This document shows, piece after piece, positions 26,819 through 36,142 of a DNA stretch of 64,000 nt. The translations under genes and the position numbers were made by a program. A model generated the notes under the pieces. The model worked only from the letters and a program-made list of their open reading frames with translations. It was not told the DNA's origin and did no database searches. Source of the stretch: Streptoalloteichus tenebrarius (GTDB lineage: Bacteria > Actinomycetota > Actinomycetes > Mycobacteriales > Pseudonocardiaceae); the NCBI RefSeq assembly GCF_024171885.1, contig NZ_JAMTCP010000024.1, forward strand, positions 35,884 to 99,883, given 5' to 3'. Positions within the stretch are counted from its first letter, which is position 1, and each line of letters opens with the position of its first letter.

Positions 26819-28363
26819 ATGCGCAGCCCTCGGTCGCTCCGCAGGCTCGTGGCCGCCGCCGCGGCGGCGAGCCTGATCACCCTGGCCGGTCCGGTGCTGC
26901 CGGCGTCGGCCCAACCGTCCGGTTCGGACGGTCCAAGGCCGACCCCCACCGGCGCGGCGCCCCAGAACGGCACGACCCCGCGCGCGGGGCAGGAGCCGTC
27001 GGGCTCGGCCAAGCCCTCGCCGAAGGGGGGCCGGCCGCCGGCGGGGGACATCCCCAAGGGGATCCCCCCGCTGGAGCCCGACATGAGCAGGTTGCCGGGC
27101 AACGGGCCGTCCAAGCCGGAGATCTCCTACGAGAAGAAGAACGAGTGCATCCGGGCCCTGCCGGACACCGCGAAGAACATCACGCAGAAGCCGTGGGGCC
27201 AGCTCGCGCTCAACTTCGAGCAGGTGTGGCCGCTCACCAAGGGTGAGGGCGTCAAGGTCGCCGTGATCGACACCGGGGTGAACCGCCACCCTCGGCTGGG
27301 TGACGGCCACGGCGGCTACCGGGTCGAGGAGGGCGGCGACTACGTCGTCGAGGGCGAGCACGGCATCAAGGACTGCGACGGCCACGGCACCGCGGTCGCC
27401 GGGATCATCGCGGCCGACAACCGGGACCCCAGCGTCGGGTTCTCCGGGGTCGCCCCGGAGGCGACGATCATCTCCTACCGCCAGTCCAGCCCGAACTACC
27501 AGGGCAAGGACTCCAGCGGCCGGCAGCGCCCCGCCGGCACGGTCGAGACGATGGCGCACGCGATCCGGAAGGCGGCCGACGCCGGCGCCAAGGTCATCAA
27601 CGTCTCGGAGTCGGCGTGCCAGCCGCCGATCCCGTCCAGCTACTTCGCCCCGTTGCACGCGGCCGTGCGGTACGCCGTGCAGAGGAACGCGGTCGTCGTG
27701 GTCGCCGCCGGCAACGTCGACGGGCAGTCCTGCAAGCAGAACGAGCCCTACGGCAAGATCGAGACCCTGCCCAGCCCGGCCTGGCTGGACGACGACGTGC
27801 TCACCGTGGCCGCCACCGACGAGAACGGCGCGCCGGCGAGCTTCTCGCTCAACGGCCCCTGGGTGGACGTGGCCGCGCCCGGCACGAAGATCACCTCGCT
27901 GGACCCCGCCGAGAACGGCAAGGGGCTGGCGAACATGCTGCCGCAGAACGGCAAGCTCGACACGATCCAGGGGACCAGCTTCGCCGCGCCCTACGTGGCC
28001 GGGATCGTCGCCCTGGTCAGGGCCAGGTTCCCCGACCTGCCCGCGAAGAAGGTGATCGAGCGGATCGAGAGGACCGCGCAGCACCCCGCCGGCCCGGGAG
28101 GGTGGAACCCGCAGCTCGGCTGGGGCATGGTCGACCCGGTCGCCGCGGTGACGGCCGTGCTGCCCGAGGAGCAGGGGGTCGTCGCCCCGGTCGCGACCGG
28201 GGCGCGCATGCAGATGCCGCCGGCGACGCCGAAGGACTGGACGCCGACCATCGTGGCGCTCAGCGGCGCGGGCGGGGGCGTCGTCCTGCTCGGGATCACC
28301 CTGTTCGCCGTGCACACCGTCGGCCGGGTGCGGTCCCGCCAGACGCGGCGCGCCGGGACCTGA
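26819..28363 (+). CDS. mycP: mycosin (MycP), T7SS membrane-anchored subtilisin-like protease
   Basis: Caps and stabilises the T7SS membrane complex on the outer face. A 514-residue protein with signal peptide (about 1-31, ending ASA), a Pro/Gly-rich spacer, and a subtilase domain with Asp151 (VAVIDTGVN), His189 (DCDGHGTAVAG), oxyanion Asn299 and Ser387 (GTSFAAPYVAG). A C-terminal transmembrane helix lies at about 482-504 with a basic end. The early-spacer length is larger than in many mycosins. It ends against a bidirectional terminator facing the convergent neighbour. Confidence 0.96.
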   Translation: MRSPRSLRRLVAAAAAASLITLAGPVLPASAQPSGSDGPRPTPTGAAPQNGTTPRAGQEPSGSAKPSPKGGRPPAGDIPKGIPPLEPDMSRLPGNGPSKPEISYEKKNECIRALPDTAKNITQKPWGQLALNFEQVWPLTKGEGVKVAVIDTGVNRHPRLGDGHGGYRVEEGGDYVVEGEHGIKDCDGHGTAVAGIIAADNRDPSVGFSGVAPEATIISYRQSSPNYQGKDSSGRQRPAGTVETMAHAIRKAADAGAKVINVSESACQPPIPSSYFAPLHAAVRYAVQRNAVVVVAAGNVDGQSCKQNEPYGKIETLPSPAWLDDDVLTVAATDENGAPASFSLNGPWVDVAAPGTKITSLDPAENGKGLANMLPQNGKLDTIQGTSFAAPYVAGIVALVRARFPDLPAKKVIERIERTAQHPAGPGGWNPQLGWGMVDPVAAVTAVLPEEQGVVAPVATGARMQMPPATPKDWTPTIVALSGAGGGVVLLGITLFAVHTVGRVRSRQTRRAGT

Positions 28364-28415
28364 CGGGCGGACGCCGGGGAACACTCCACATCGGACAGTC
28401 CATGAAGGACGCTGT

Positions 28416-28452
28416 GGACGGCACGGTCGCACCTGGAGCGACCGTGCCGTCC
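28416..28452. terminator. bidirectional terminator between convergent mycP and the 28502 gene
   Basis: A perfect 15-bp stem (ggacggcacggtcgc with its complement) and a 7-base loop lie midway between two convergent stops. Confidence 0.85.
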
Positions 28453-28501
28453 GCGTTCGCGGGTCAGCGGGCGCGACGCGCTCGCCGACCGGTCCCCGTG
28501 G

Positions 28502-29824
28502 TCACTCGATGACCGGGGGCGCGGTCTTCGTGGGTTCGCCGAACAGGTCCACCGGATCGGCGGTGAGCCTCGACGCGTTCCTCCGCTCGGTGTCGCCGCC
28601 CTGTCCCTGACCGCCGGCCATCATGCCGCCCATGGGCATCATGCCGCCGGCCATGGGCGAGCCGGTCGTCGTCGGCCTCTCCGCCGCGCCGGGGGCACCG
28701 GCGAACGCGGGCCTCTGGGGTTCCTTCGGCGTCTCGACCGCGGCGGCGTGTGAGCCAGGGCCGAGCGGCTGCTGGTGGGGTTGGGCGCCAGTCCCGGCTC
28801 CCCCGCCAACACCTCCGACGCCACCGCCTCCGGCGACCACGCCGCCGCCCACGCCGCTGACAGCGCCGCCAGCGACAGCTCCAACAGCGCCGTGGCCGGG
28901 AACGGCGTCGTTCGGCGTCCGCGGTGTCCGCGTCGGCGGTGTGTCCGCCGGAGGTCCCGCCGGCTTCGGGACGTCGAACGTCCAGTTCCGGTCGGGGAAG
29001 GTGTGCGGCATCGCCACCTTCGCGAAGCCACGGCCGGCGTCGATGCCGTCGCAGAGCTGGACGAACGCCTCCAGGACCTCCCGCACCGCCTCGAACAGCT
29101 CCCTGGTCGGCCGGCGCATCTCGTCCAGGTGCGCGCGGGCGCGGACCTCGCCGTGGAGCGGGACGGTCAACGCCTGGGACAGCGCGTCCGCGCCGTCGGC
29201 GAGGACCCCCGCCATGTCCCGCACCAGCCGGTGGATCGCGTCGGCGGTGACCTCCAACGCCTCGGCCATCGCGGCCATCGCGTCGCCGAGGTCCGCGCCG
29301 GCGCGGACGACCTGGCGCATGTGGTCGAGGAAGGAGTCGGCGTCCGCCCCGTCCCAGACCGCGTCCACCGCGCCCAGCGGCCGGTCCACGTCCTGCCGCA
29401 CGCGCTCGACCACCCGGCTGGCCGCCCGCCACGCCTCGGCCTGCTCGCGCATGTCGTTCCACCGGCCGACGACGCGTCCGAAGTACTCCTCCACCGGGTC
29501 GGGCACGCCGAGGTCCCTGGCCAGGCGGGAGAGGTAGTCGAGGTGCCCGAGGAGACCGTCGGCCACCCGGGCACCGTCCGGTCCGTGCGTCTCCGGTCTC
29601 GACGCGTCGGGGGCGGGGTGCGGCGCGGGTCTCGGGGTGTCCACATCGGAACGACGGCCCGGCGCGGGCGGCGCCTCACCGGGATGCCCTGCCGAGGGCC
29701 GATGTGGCTCGGCCGGTCGGTGGCCGGCGACGTGGTGGGGGGCCGAGGGCGGCGGAGCGCCCTGCGGGACCGGGTTCCGCCCGTACTGGTGCGGCATGCC
29801 GGCCGCCGGATCGCGTGGCTGCAC
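28502..29824 (-). CDS. WXG/PPE-like T7SS substrate with APPVIE-type C-terminus
   Basis: A 440-residue probable T7SS substrate. A Pro/His-rich N-terminus (1-80) is followed by a long helical region (85-265) with an AVWDGADADSF turn, then a Gly/Val-rich spacer and a Met/Gly-rich segment (GGMMPMGGMM) leading to ERR, DPVDLFG and the ending APPVIE. The MGG-ERR-LFG-APPVI layout is a recurrent C-terminus of actinobacterial PPE/WXG-type proteins, as far as I recognise it. It is followed upstream by an EspC-like gene, a typical partner, and lies downstream of eccB on the same strand. Confidence 0.85.
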   Translation of the reverse strand: MQPRDPAAGMPHQYGRNPVPQGAPPPSAPHHVAGHRPAEPHRPSAGHPGEAPPAPGRRSDVDTPRPAPHPAPDASRPETHGPDGARVADGLLGHLDYLSRLARDLGVPDPVEEYFGRVVGRWNDMREQAEAWRAASRVVERVRQDVDRPLGAVDAVWDGADADSFLDHMRQVVRAGADLGDAMAAMAEALEVTADAIHRLVRDMAGVLADGADALSQALTVPLHGEVRARAHLDEMRRPTRELFEAVREVLEAFVQLCDGIDAGRGFAKVAMPHTFPDRNWTFDVPKPAGPPADTPPTRTPRTPNDAVPGHGAVGAVAGGAVSGVGGGVVAGGGGVGGVGGGAGTGAQPHQQPLGPGSHAAAVETPKEPQRPAFAGAPGAAERPTTTGSPMAGGMMPMGGMMAGGQGQGGDTERRNASRLTADPVDLFGEPTKTAPPVIE

Positions 29825-29869
29825 TGGTGCGCTTCCTCCCCCTCGGCTCGCGCTCGCCCCCGCGACGCG

Positions 29870-30184
29870 TCAGCCCCGGTGGGCGCGTCTGAGGGTGCTG
29901 GCGCTGTTCGAGTCGTGTCCCTCGTAGTGCTCGGCGACCTTCACCAGCCCGACGCCGGCGGCGCCGAGCACCTCGCACGCCCGGTCGAGCTGCTGCCGCA
30001 ACAGGGCCGCTGCTCTGCCGTAGGCGTCGGCCACCCGCACGGTGCGGCCCAGCTCGCCGAAGGCCTCGGGCGGCAGCGGATGCGCGTCCACGGTGTCACG
30101 CGCCCGCCGCAGGGCCTGCGCGCCCTGGTCCACGCGCTTCGCGTACTCCCGCAACCAGTCGGTCTCGACCCGCACGCCGTCCAC
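29870..30184 (-). CDS. EspC/WXG100-like small T7SS protein
   Basis: A 104-residue helical protein starting at GTG 30184 (VDGVRVETDWLREYAKRV), which lies at a better distance from the GAGGGGG ribosome site than the GTG six bases upstream. The central part LPPEAFGELGRT resembles EspC-like proteins, and YEGHD near the C-terminus fits the YxxxD export signal. It is 45 bp upstream of the PPE-like gene, with which it may form an exported pair. Confidence 0.82.
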   Translation of the reverse strand: MDGVRVETDWLREYAKRVDQGAQALRRARDTVDAHPLPPEAFGELGRTVRVADAYGRAAALLRQQLDRACEVLGAAGVGLVKVAEHYEGHDSNSASTLRRAHRG

Positions 30185-30324
30185 GCTCACCCCCTCGTCC
30201 CGTGGCCGCGCCCCCGCCCGTTCGGCCGGTCCGGGCGGCGCTGCCCCCGCCGCGCCGGGCGCGCCCGGCGCCGCCGCCTCCACCGTCGCATGTGGACGGT
30301 CAACGCCGGGCGCGCCCGGTGGTC

Positions 30325-31950
30325 TCACTTCCCGGTCTGGCCGGTCCCCTGCTGTCCGCCGGCCTGACCGCCCGACTGCTCCCCCGCCGGCGGCTCGGCC
30401 CTGGGCGCGTTCGCGTCGACGGAGAGGCTGTCGTAGATGCGGTCGGCCATGGCCGGGTCCAGCGCGGGGCCGTTCGGCAGGAGCTGGAGGATCGACTGCG
30501 GCGCCGGCGCGTACCTGTCGCCGAGGCCGAGCCCCTTGGCGATCTCCTCGCTCGGCACGCCGTAGCGCACGCCCCGGTCGGACACCACGGAGATCGGGCC
30601 GGACGCGACGTCCATCTGGGTGTTCACGCTGCGCACGACCGCGCCCTTGCCGGGCGGCATGAACGCGAGGTCGATGTTCTCCAGGTTGTCCAACTTGTAC
30701 TGCGCGAGCTTGACCGGGCGCATCTTGTCCGGCAGCGGCACGCGCCTGCCCACGGTGACCGTGGTCTCCGGCTTGCCGTCCTTGCCGCTCCACCGCAGGC
30801 AGGTCACGGTGGCGTCGGAGACCTTCAGCACGTGCTCCGGCGTCACCACCGGGAGGTCGTCGATCTTCAGCTTCTGCGCGTCGGGCGCGGTCTTGGCGAC
30901 GTCGGCCGGGGGCACGTCGATCGGCTTGACCACGCCGGTCTTCGGGTCGGAGTACCGGATCAGCTCCGCCACGGCCTGCGGCACCTGCTGGACGCCGTCC
31001 CTGAGCACGACGAAGTACTCCTCGGCCTGGCCGGTGCGGTAGGCCCTGACCACGTTGCCGATCTTGGCGCCCCTGATGGAGAAGGCGGGCTCCCCGCCCT
31101 GCCCCTGGATCGCCGGCGCCTCGACCTTGCCCACCTCGGGGATCGCGTTGAGCAGGGCGGTGCTGATCGGCCTCGGGTCGGCGCCCGTGAGCCGCAGCGC
31201 GCTCATCACCTGCTGGTTGGTCACGTCGATCTGCGCGCGGACGACGGTGCGCCGGTCCTTCTTGTTGGTGTAGAGCAGGTAGTGCTGGCCGTTGGAGGCC
31301 CGCGCGAGGATGACCCGGTTGTCGCCGAGCGCGTCGATCGACTGCTCCACGCCGATCAGCGCCGTCGTCTCCACGTCCGGCTTCTTGTTCTCCGGCGCGG
31401 TCGGGTCGGGGCGCAGCTCGTCGCAGACCGACCACACCGGGACGACCTGCTGGTCGGCGTGGGTCGGCAGCATCTCGGGGGCGCCGGGCATGCCGGTCAG
31501 CGGACCCTTGGGCGTGTTCTGGAGAGCGCTCTCGTCGACCACGATCGGGTCGGCGGCGCCGGGGCCGGGGCCGGCCCCGGCGGGCCCGCCCTGGCCACCC
31601 TGGCCGCCCTGCTGGGCGCGCGCCATCAGCAACAGCTTGGCGGAGGCGATGTTCGGGGTCGGGATGAGCTGCTGCGGATTGCCCGCGACCACGTACACCG
31701 CGCCGGTCTGCTTGCTGATGACGATGCCGCCGTCCTTGGGGAGGCTGCCCTTCGGCTTGAGGACGCCGAAGATGAGGAAGCCGAGCACGCCGACGACCGC
31801 GAGCAGCGCTCCCGCGGCGAGCGCTCGTTGGTGGGTGCGCATCGGCTCGTGCAGCATCACCGCGTCCTTGCGCGTGAGCGCGGACTCCATGCGGCGGAGC
31901 ACGAAACGATACGCCTGAACCTGGGATTTCGTCGTGGGTGTTGAGGGCAT
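30325..31950 (-). CDS. eccB: EccB, T7SS core membrane protein
   Basis: A 541-residue component with a short cytoplasmic N-terminus (SQVQAYRFVLRRMESAL, the family opening), one transmembrane helix at about 42-64 and a large extracytoplasmic part. The C-terminus has the family feature VRYGVPSEEIAKGLGLG and a tail rich in Gly/Gln. It forms the T7SS complex with EccC, EccD and EccE and is divergent from eccE with a 181-bp shared upstream region. Confidence 0.95.
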   Translation of the reverse strand: MPSTPTTKSQVQAYRFVLRRMESALTRKDAVMLHEPMRTHQRALAAGALLAVVGVLGFLIFGVLKPKGSLPKDGGIVISKQTGAVYVVAGNPQQLIPTPNIASAKLLLMARAQQGGQGGQGGPAGAGPGPGAADPIVVDESALQNTPKGPLTGMPGAPEMLPTHADQQVVPVWSVCDELRPDPTAPENKKPDVETTALIGVEQSIDALGDNRVILARASNGQHYLLYTNKKDRRTVVRAQIDVTNQQVMSALRLTGADPRPISTALLNAIPEVGKVEAPAIQGQGGEPAFSIRGAKIGNVVRAYRTGQAEEYFVVLRDGVQQVPQAVAELIRYSDPKTGVVKPIDVPPADVAKTAPDAQKLKIDDLPVVTPEHVLKVSDATVTCLRWSGKDGKPETTVTVGRRVPLPDKMRPVKLAQYKLDNLENIDLAFMPPGKGAVVRSVNTQMDVASGPISVVSDRGVRYGVPSEEIAKGLGLGDRYAPAPQSILQLLPNGPALDPAMADRIYDSLSVDANAPRAEPPAGEQSGGQAGGQQGTGQTGK

Positions 31951-32131
31951 TCTCGGCCTACAGCTCTCCCGTCCGCGATACGGTTCCGCAGGATAGCCGC
32001 ACGGGTACGCGTCCGGGTCCGGTTCGACGGAACCGGATCACGGGGCCGTCGCCGGCGGCGCCGAGTCCACCGCCCGCGCCGACCGCCCAGTCCCGTCGGC
32101 GCGCAGGGAGCGAGGGGGAGAGACCGAACGG

Positions 32132-33436
32132 ATGTCCGTGACCACATCACGCCCCGCCCCGCCGGGGCCGGCCGCGGCCGTGAACGCGATGCGCGCGGCG
32201 ATGCGCGCCCGCCGGCGCACGATGGGCGCGAGCCTGGGCGCGTTGCCGGTCGTCAACCTCGTGGTGATCGAGGTCGGTCTGGCGCTGGGGCTCCTGCTGC
32301 TCGCCGCGAACTCCGTCCTGTGGCCCGTCTCGGTGGCCGTGCTGGTGATCGCCCTCGTCGTGGCGTTCCTCCGCTGGCGCGGCCGCTGGTTCACCCAGTG
32401 GGTCGGGCTGACCCTGCGCTACACCTTCCGCTCCCACGCCAGGGTCGTGCGGCCGGCCGAGGTGGCGGCCTCGGCGCCGGCCGCGGACGAGGCCCGCGAC
32501 GACGAGGCGGTGACCGGCCCCGAGGACCCGAGGGTCGCCGTGCTCCGGCTGGCCGTGCCCGACCTCGTGGTCGCGCACGGCACCGACCACGAACGCCGGC
32601 AGGTCGGTCTGGCCTGGCACGAGGGCACCTGGACGGCGGTGCTGCTGGTCGACACCCCGCAGCCGATGGTCGGGCGGGTCGGCGCCGCGCCGAACCTGCC
32701 GCTGAGCGTGCTCGCCCCGTGCCTGGAGGACCGGGGCACGGTCCTGGACGCGATCCAGGTGATCTGGCACTGCTACCCGGGGAGCGCCGCGCTGCCGCCG
32801 AACTCCCCGGCGCTGGCCTCCTACCTGGAGGTGCTGGGGCCGGTGCCGGCGGCGGCCCGCCGCACCACGTGGATCGCGGTGCGGCTGGACCCCCGGCGGT
32901 GCCCCGCGGCCGTGCGGGAGCGCGGCGGCGGCGTGGTCGGGGCGCACCGCGCGTTGATCGGCGCCCTGTCCCGGGTCCGCAGCGCCCTGAACGCGCGCGG
33001 CATCCCCACCCGTCCCCTGGACGTCGACGAGCTGCTGCGCGCGGGGATCTCGGCGGGCGAGCTGACGGCCGCGCTCGGGTCGAAGTCCTCCGTGGCGCTG
33101 CGGGAGCGGTGGGCCGGCGTGACCGCCGGCGGCATCGGCCACGCGAGCTACGCGATCACGGGCTGGCCCAGCCGGCCCGCGGAGAGCCTCAACGCGCTGA
33201 CCGGGGTCAGGGCGCTGTCCTCGACGGTGGCCCTGTCGCTGGCCCCGAGCGGGGAGGACGGCCAGGTCGGGCTGCGCGGCCTGGTGAGGGTGAGCGCGCG
33301 GACGCCGAGCGAGCTGGAGGCCGCGGACGGCCAGCTCCAGCAGCTCGGCGAGCGGGTGGGCGTCTCGTTGACCCCGCTGCGCGGCCTCCAGGCCGCCGGG
33401 TACTCGGCGACGCTGCCGATGGGAGGTGCCGCGTGA
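32132..33436 (+). CDS. eccE: EccE, T7SS peripheral membrane component
   Basis: A 434-residue protein with two hydrophobic helices near the N-terminus (about 35-85, LVVIEVGLALGLLLLAAN then VSVAVLVIALVVAFLRW) and a cytoplasmic domain that opens with RWFTQWVGLTLRY, as in EccE. EccE lines the outer rim of the T7SS hexamer. The ESX-4 locus of M. tuberculosis lacks eccE, so its presence makes this copy a complete system. Its stop overlaps the next GTG as GTGA. Confidence 0.9.
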   Translation: MSVTTSRPAPPGPAAAVNAMRAAMRARRRTMGASLGALPVVNLVVIEVGLALGLLLLAANSVLWPVSVAVLVIALVVAFLRWRGRWFTQWVGLTLRYTFRSHARVVRPAEVAASAPAADEARDDEAVTGPEDPRVAVLRLAVPDLVVAHGTDHERRQVGLAWHEGTWTAVLLVDTPQPMVGRVGAAPNLPLSVLAPCLEDRGTVLDAIQVIWHCYPGSAALPPNSPALASYLEVLGPVPAAARRTTWIAVRLDPRRCPAAVRERGGGVVGAHRALIGALSRVRSALNARGIPTRPLDVDELLRAGISAGELTAALGSKSSVALRERWAGVTAGGIGHASYAITGWPSRPAESLNALTGVRALSSTVALSLAPSGEDGQVGLRGLVRVSARTPSELEAADGQLQQLGERVGVSLTPLRGLQAAGYSATLPMGGAA

Positions 33437-34155
33437 GCCGGACGCGGTTGGAGACCCAGAACGGGGCCGGCGTCGCGCCGGAGTTCCTCGTGTCCCCCGA
33501 GTCGCTGGACGCGGTCAGCCCGTCCGGCGACCGCGGCGGGATGATGCTCGGCGCGACCCCGCAGGGCGAGCCGCTGAGCATGTCGATCCTGCGCACCGAG
33601 CCCACGCGGATCGTGATGGTGGGTGGGCTGTACCTGGCGCGGCAGCTCGCGCTGCGGGCGATGGCGACCGGGGCGTGGGTGATCGTGGCGACCGGCCGGC
33701 CGCAGGCGTGGCAGGTGCTCGCGCGGGCCGCCGGCCAGGGGCCGGACGGCAGGGCGGTGCCGCTGGTGCAGATCCGCCGGCTGGTGCCGGTGGAGCTGCC
33801 GAGGGCCACCGAGGACGGCCCGCTGCTGGTGATCCACGACGGCGGCGCGGCGCCGCAGGAGATGTTCCCGCCCCGGTCGGCGTGGCAGACCACGGTGTAC
33901 GTGCTGCCGTACCTGCACCCGAACGCGATGGCGATCGCCAACACCGCCGAGCTGGTGCTGCTCCAGCGGATGCCGATGGGGCAGGCGCAGATGGCGGCCC
34001 GCACCTGGCGGCTGGGGCCGCAGCACGTGCAGCAGCTCGTCACGATGAAGAACGACGCGGTCGTGGCGCTGGGCACCAACCTGTGGCAGCCGCTGCGGCT
34101 GATCAGCACTCCCCGGGAGCAGCAGATCCTCGGCCCCGTCCGGCTCGGGGACTGA
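33433..34155 (+). CDS. conserved protein of unknown function, coupled to eccE
   Basis: A 240-residue soluble protein starting at a GTG that overlaps the eccE stop. The first half has a Rossmann-like strand-loop-helix: RIVMVGGLYLARQLALRAMA followed by ATGAWVIVATGRPQAW. The second half alternates strands and helices (QTTVYVLPYLHP, ELVLLQRMPMGQAQMAA). The layout recalls the core of P-loop motor proteins without the Walker motifs, but that is only an impression. Tight coupling to eccE suggests a T7SS role, perhaps an accessory cytosolic factor. Confidence 0.7.
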   Translation: MSRTRLETQNGAGVAPEFLVSPESLDAVSPSGDRGGMMLGATPQGEPLSMSILRTEPTRIVMVGGLYLARQLALRAMATGAWVIVATGRPQAWQVLARAAGQGPDGRAVPLVQIRRLVPVELPRATEDGPLLVIHDGGAAPQEMFPPRSAWQTTVYVLPYLHPNAMAIANTAELVLLQRMPMGQAQMAARTWRLGPQHVQQLVTMKNDAVVALGTNLWQPLRLISTPREQQILGPVRLGD

Positions 34156-34479
34156 GCCCGGCCGCCGCCGGTCACGAACACGGGGCGTCACCCCACCGGG
34201 GTGGCGCCCTGTTCGCTCTCCGGACACGTCCGGCGGGTCCCCATCCGTTCCACCCAACTCGTCCCGCTGCGCGCGGGTGAGGCGGCTAGCCCGAAAAGCC
34301 TAATTTCCGTCACAACCACAATTTCTTTTCGTACCACGGGTAGAAAACGTTTTCAACGACTGTTTGCCCTGGTCAGACGGCCATATGCTGGCTAGCACGT
34401 CCGCGCGGACGAGGTATTCCCCAGACCGCGCCCCGGCCAAACCGGCCGGACGCGCACACCCTGCCTGAGGGAGAACGCC
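34156..34479. other. regulatory region upstream of the secreted protease
   Basis: No gene is seen in these 324 bases. From about 34285 to 34390 the DNA is much richer in A and T than the rest of the window, with runs such as aatttcttttc, and includes a 12-bp palindrome (separate entry) and a possible -10 box (tatgct, near 34383). This looks like a regulated promoter region for the protease gene. Confidence 0.6.
34343..34354. promoter_or_regulatory. LacI-family-type operator candidate
   Basis: The perfect palindrome GAAAACGTTTTC, with a central CG and A/T arms, resembles operators of LacI-family regulators (catabolite-responsive type). It lies 126 bp upstream of the protease start codon in an AT-rich patch. 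No such regulator gene is in the window. Confidence 0.5.
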
Positions 34480-36072
34480 ATGGAATGGAACCGCGCCACC
34501 CGAAGAATCGCCGGGCTGGGCGCGGCGACCGCTGCCGCGGTCGCCGTCACACTCGGTGGATCGTTACCCGCCGGCGCCGACGAGGGCGTCATCCGCGCCG
34601 CGGGAGCCGCCGAAGCCATCAAGGACAGCTACATCGTGGTGCTCAGGACCAGTGGCACCCAGGCCTCGGCGCAGTCCGTCGAGGCCACGGTCGACAACCT
34701 CGTCGCGCGCCACGGCGGCGCCGTCAAGCACACCTACCGCTCCGCGTTGCACGGGTACGCGGCCACCATGAGCGAGCAGCAGGCCCGGCGGGTCGCCGCC
34801 GACCCCCAGGTCGCCTACGTGGAACAGGACCAGGTGGCGCGCGCGACAACGGACCAGGCCAACCCGCCCTCGTGGGGCCTGGACCGCATCGACCAGCGCA
34901 ACCTGCCGCTGGACAACAGGTACTCGTACGAGACGAACGCCAGCAACGTCAACGCGTACATCATCGACACCGGCATCCGCACCACCCACAGCGACCTGGG
35001 CGGACGCGCGAAGCACGGCCGGGACACCGTCGACAACGACAACGACGCCACCGACTGCAACGGCCACGGGACGCACGTGGCCGGCACCGTCGGCGGCACC
35101 GCGCACGGCGTCGCCAAGGGCGTCACGCTGTGGGCGGTCCGGGTGCTCAACTGCCAGGGCTCCGGCAGCTACGCCGGCGTCATCGCCGGCATCGACTGGG
35201 TCACCGCCAACGCCGTCAAGCCGGCCGTGGCGAACATGAGCCTGGGCGGCGGCGCCTCCAGCGCCGTCGACGACGCGGTCCGCAAGTCGATCTCCTCCGG
35301 CGTCACCTACGCCCTGGCCGCCGGCAACGGCGACGCCGCGGGCAACGCCCAGGACGCGTGCACCGTCTCGCCGGCGCGCACGCAGGAGGCGATCACGGTC
35401 AGCGCGACCGACAAGACCGACACCAAGCCGAAGTGGGCCAACATCGGCTCCTGCGTCGACATCTTCGCGCCCGGCGTCGGCATCACCTCCGCCTGGCACA
35501 CCAGCGACAGCGCCACGAACACCATCAGCGGCACCTCGATGGCCACCCCGCACGTGGCCGGCGCCGCCGCGCTCGTGCTGGCCGCCAACCCGTCCGCCAG
35601 CCCCCAGCAGGTGCGCGACGCGCTGGTGAACAAGGCGACCGGCAACGTCGTCCAGAACCCGGGCAACGGGAGCCCGAACAAGCTGCTGTTCACCGGCGCC
35701 GGCGGCGGCAACCCCGACCCGGGGACCTGCGTGAAGACCAACGCCACCGACGTCCAGATCCCGGACAACGGCGCGGCGGTGAGCAGCTCGATCGCCGTGA
35801 CCGGCTGCGACGGGCGCGCCGCGAGCACGACCAAGGTCGAGGTGCACGTCAAGCACAGCTACCGGGGCGACCTCACCATCGACCTGGTGACGCCGAGCGG
35901 CGCGGTGAAGAACCTCAAGCGGTCCGACTCGTGGGACTCGGCGGACGACGTCAACGAGACCTACACCGTGGACGCGTCGACGGAGAACCGGAACGGCACG
36001 TGGAGGCTCCAGGTGAAGGACTCCTACGCGCAGGACACCGGTTACCTGGATAGCTGGAGCCTCAACCTCTGA
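34480..36072 (+). CDS. secreted subtilisin-like (S8) serine protease with inhibitor I9 prodomain and P domain
   Basis: A 530-residue extracellular protease. Signal peptide about 1-33 (ends in GADE), propeptide of the I9 type about 48-120 (SYIVVLR to VAYVEQD), then a proteinase-K-like catalytic domain with Asp163 ([14 protein letters not shown]), His196 ([12 protein letters not shown]) and Ser353 ([11 protein letters not shown]). Cysteines Cys193, Cys225, Cys294 and Cys325 suggest disulfides. A C-terminal P-domain (about 417-530, ending DSWSLNL) follows a Gly/Asn/Pro linker. It follows the T7SS genes but has its own upstream region; the Sec or Tat route is expected, and dependence on T7SS is not suggested. 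Confidence 0.95.
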   Translation: MEWNRATRRIAGLGAATAAAVAVTLGGSLPAGADEGVIRAAGAAEAIKDSYIVVLRTSGTQASAQSVEATVDNLVARHGGAVKHTYRSALHGYAATMSEQQARRVAADPQVAYVEQDQVARATTDQANPPSWGLDRIDQRNLPLDNRYSYETNASNVNAYIIDTGIRTTHSDLGGRAKHGRDTVDNDNDATDCNGHGTHVAGTVGGTAHGVAKGVTLWAVRVLNCQGSGSYAGVIAGIDWVTANAVKPAVANMSLGGGASSAVDDAVRKSISSGVTYALAAGNGDAAGNAQDACTVSPARTQEAITVSATDKTDTKPKWANIGSCVDIFAPGVGITSAWHTSDSATNTISGTSMATPHVAGAAALVLAANPSASPQQVRDALVNKATGNVVQNPGNGSPNKLLFTGAGGGNPDPGTCVKTNATDVQIPDNGAAVSSSIAVTGCDGRAASTTKVEVHVKHSYRGDLTIDLVTPSGAVKNLKRSDSWDSADDVNETYTVDASTENRNGTWRLQVKDSYAQDTGYLDSWSLNL

Positions 36073-36111
36073 TCGCCCCCGCCGTCCGCCCGCCTGCTGA
36101 GGCGCGATGAC

Positions 36112-36142
36112 GTGACGCCCGGACACCCGGTCCGGGCGTCAC
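36112..36142. terminator. terminator between the protease gene and truA
   Basis: A perfect 13-bp stem (gtgacgcccggac with its complement) and a 5-base loop. The right arm includes the truA stop codon (36139-36141), so one hairpin serves both convergent genes. Confidence 0.8.

Noticed and set aside
21169..27114. Very long open frame on the minus strand overlapping eccC and antisense to eccD
   Set aside because: It is a shadow of eccC and eccD in another frame. The translation is Arg/Gly/Ala/Pro low complexity with no domain, as expected from third-position GC bias.
30185..31435. Extension of the 29870 gene far upstream on the minus strand
   Set aside because: The extra part is a shadow of eccB. 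The EspC-like protein starts at GTG 30184 with a normal family length.
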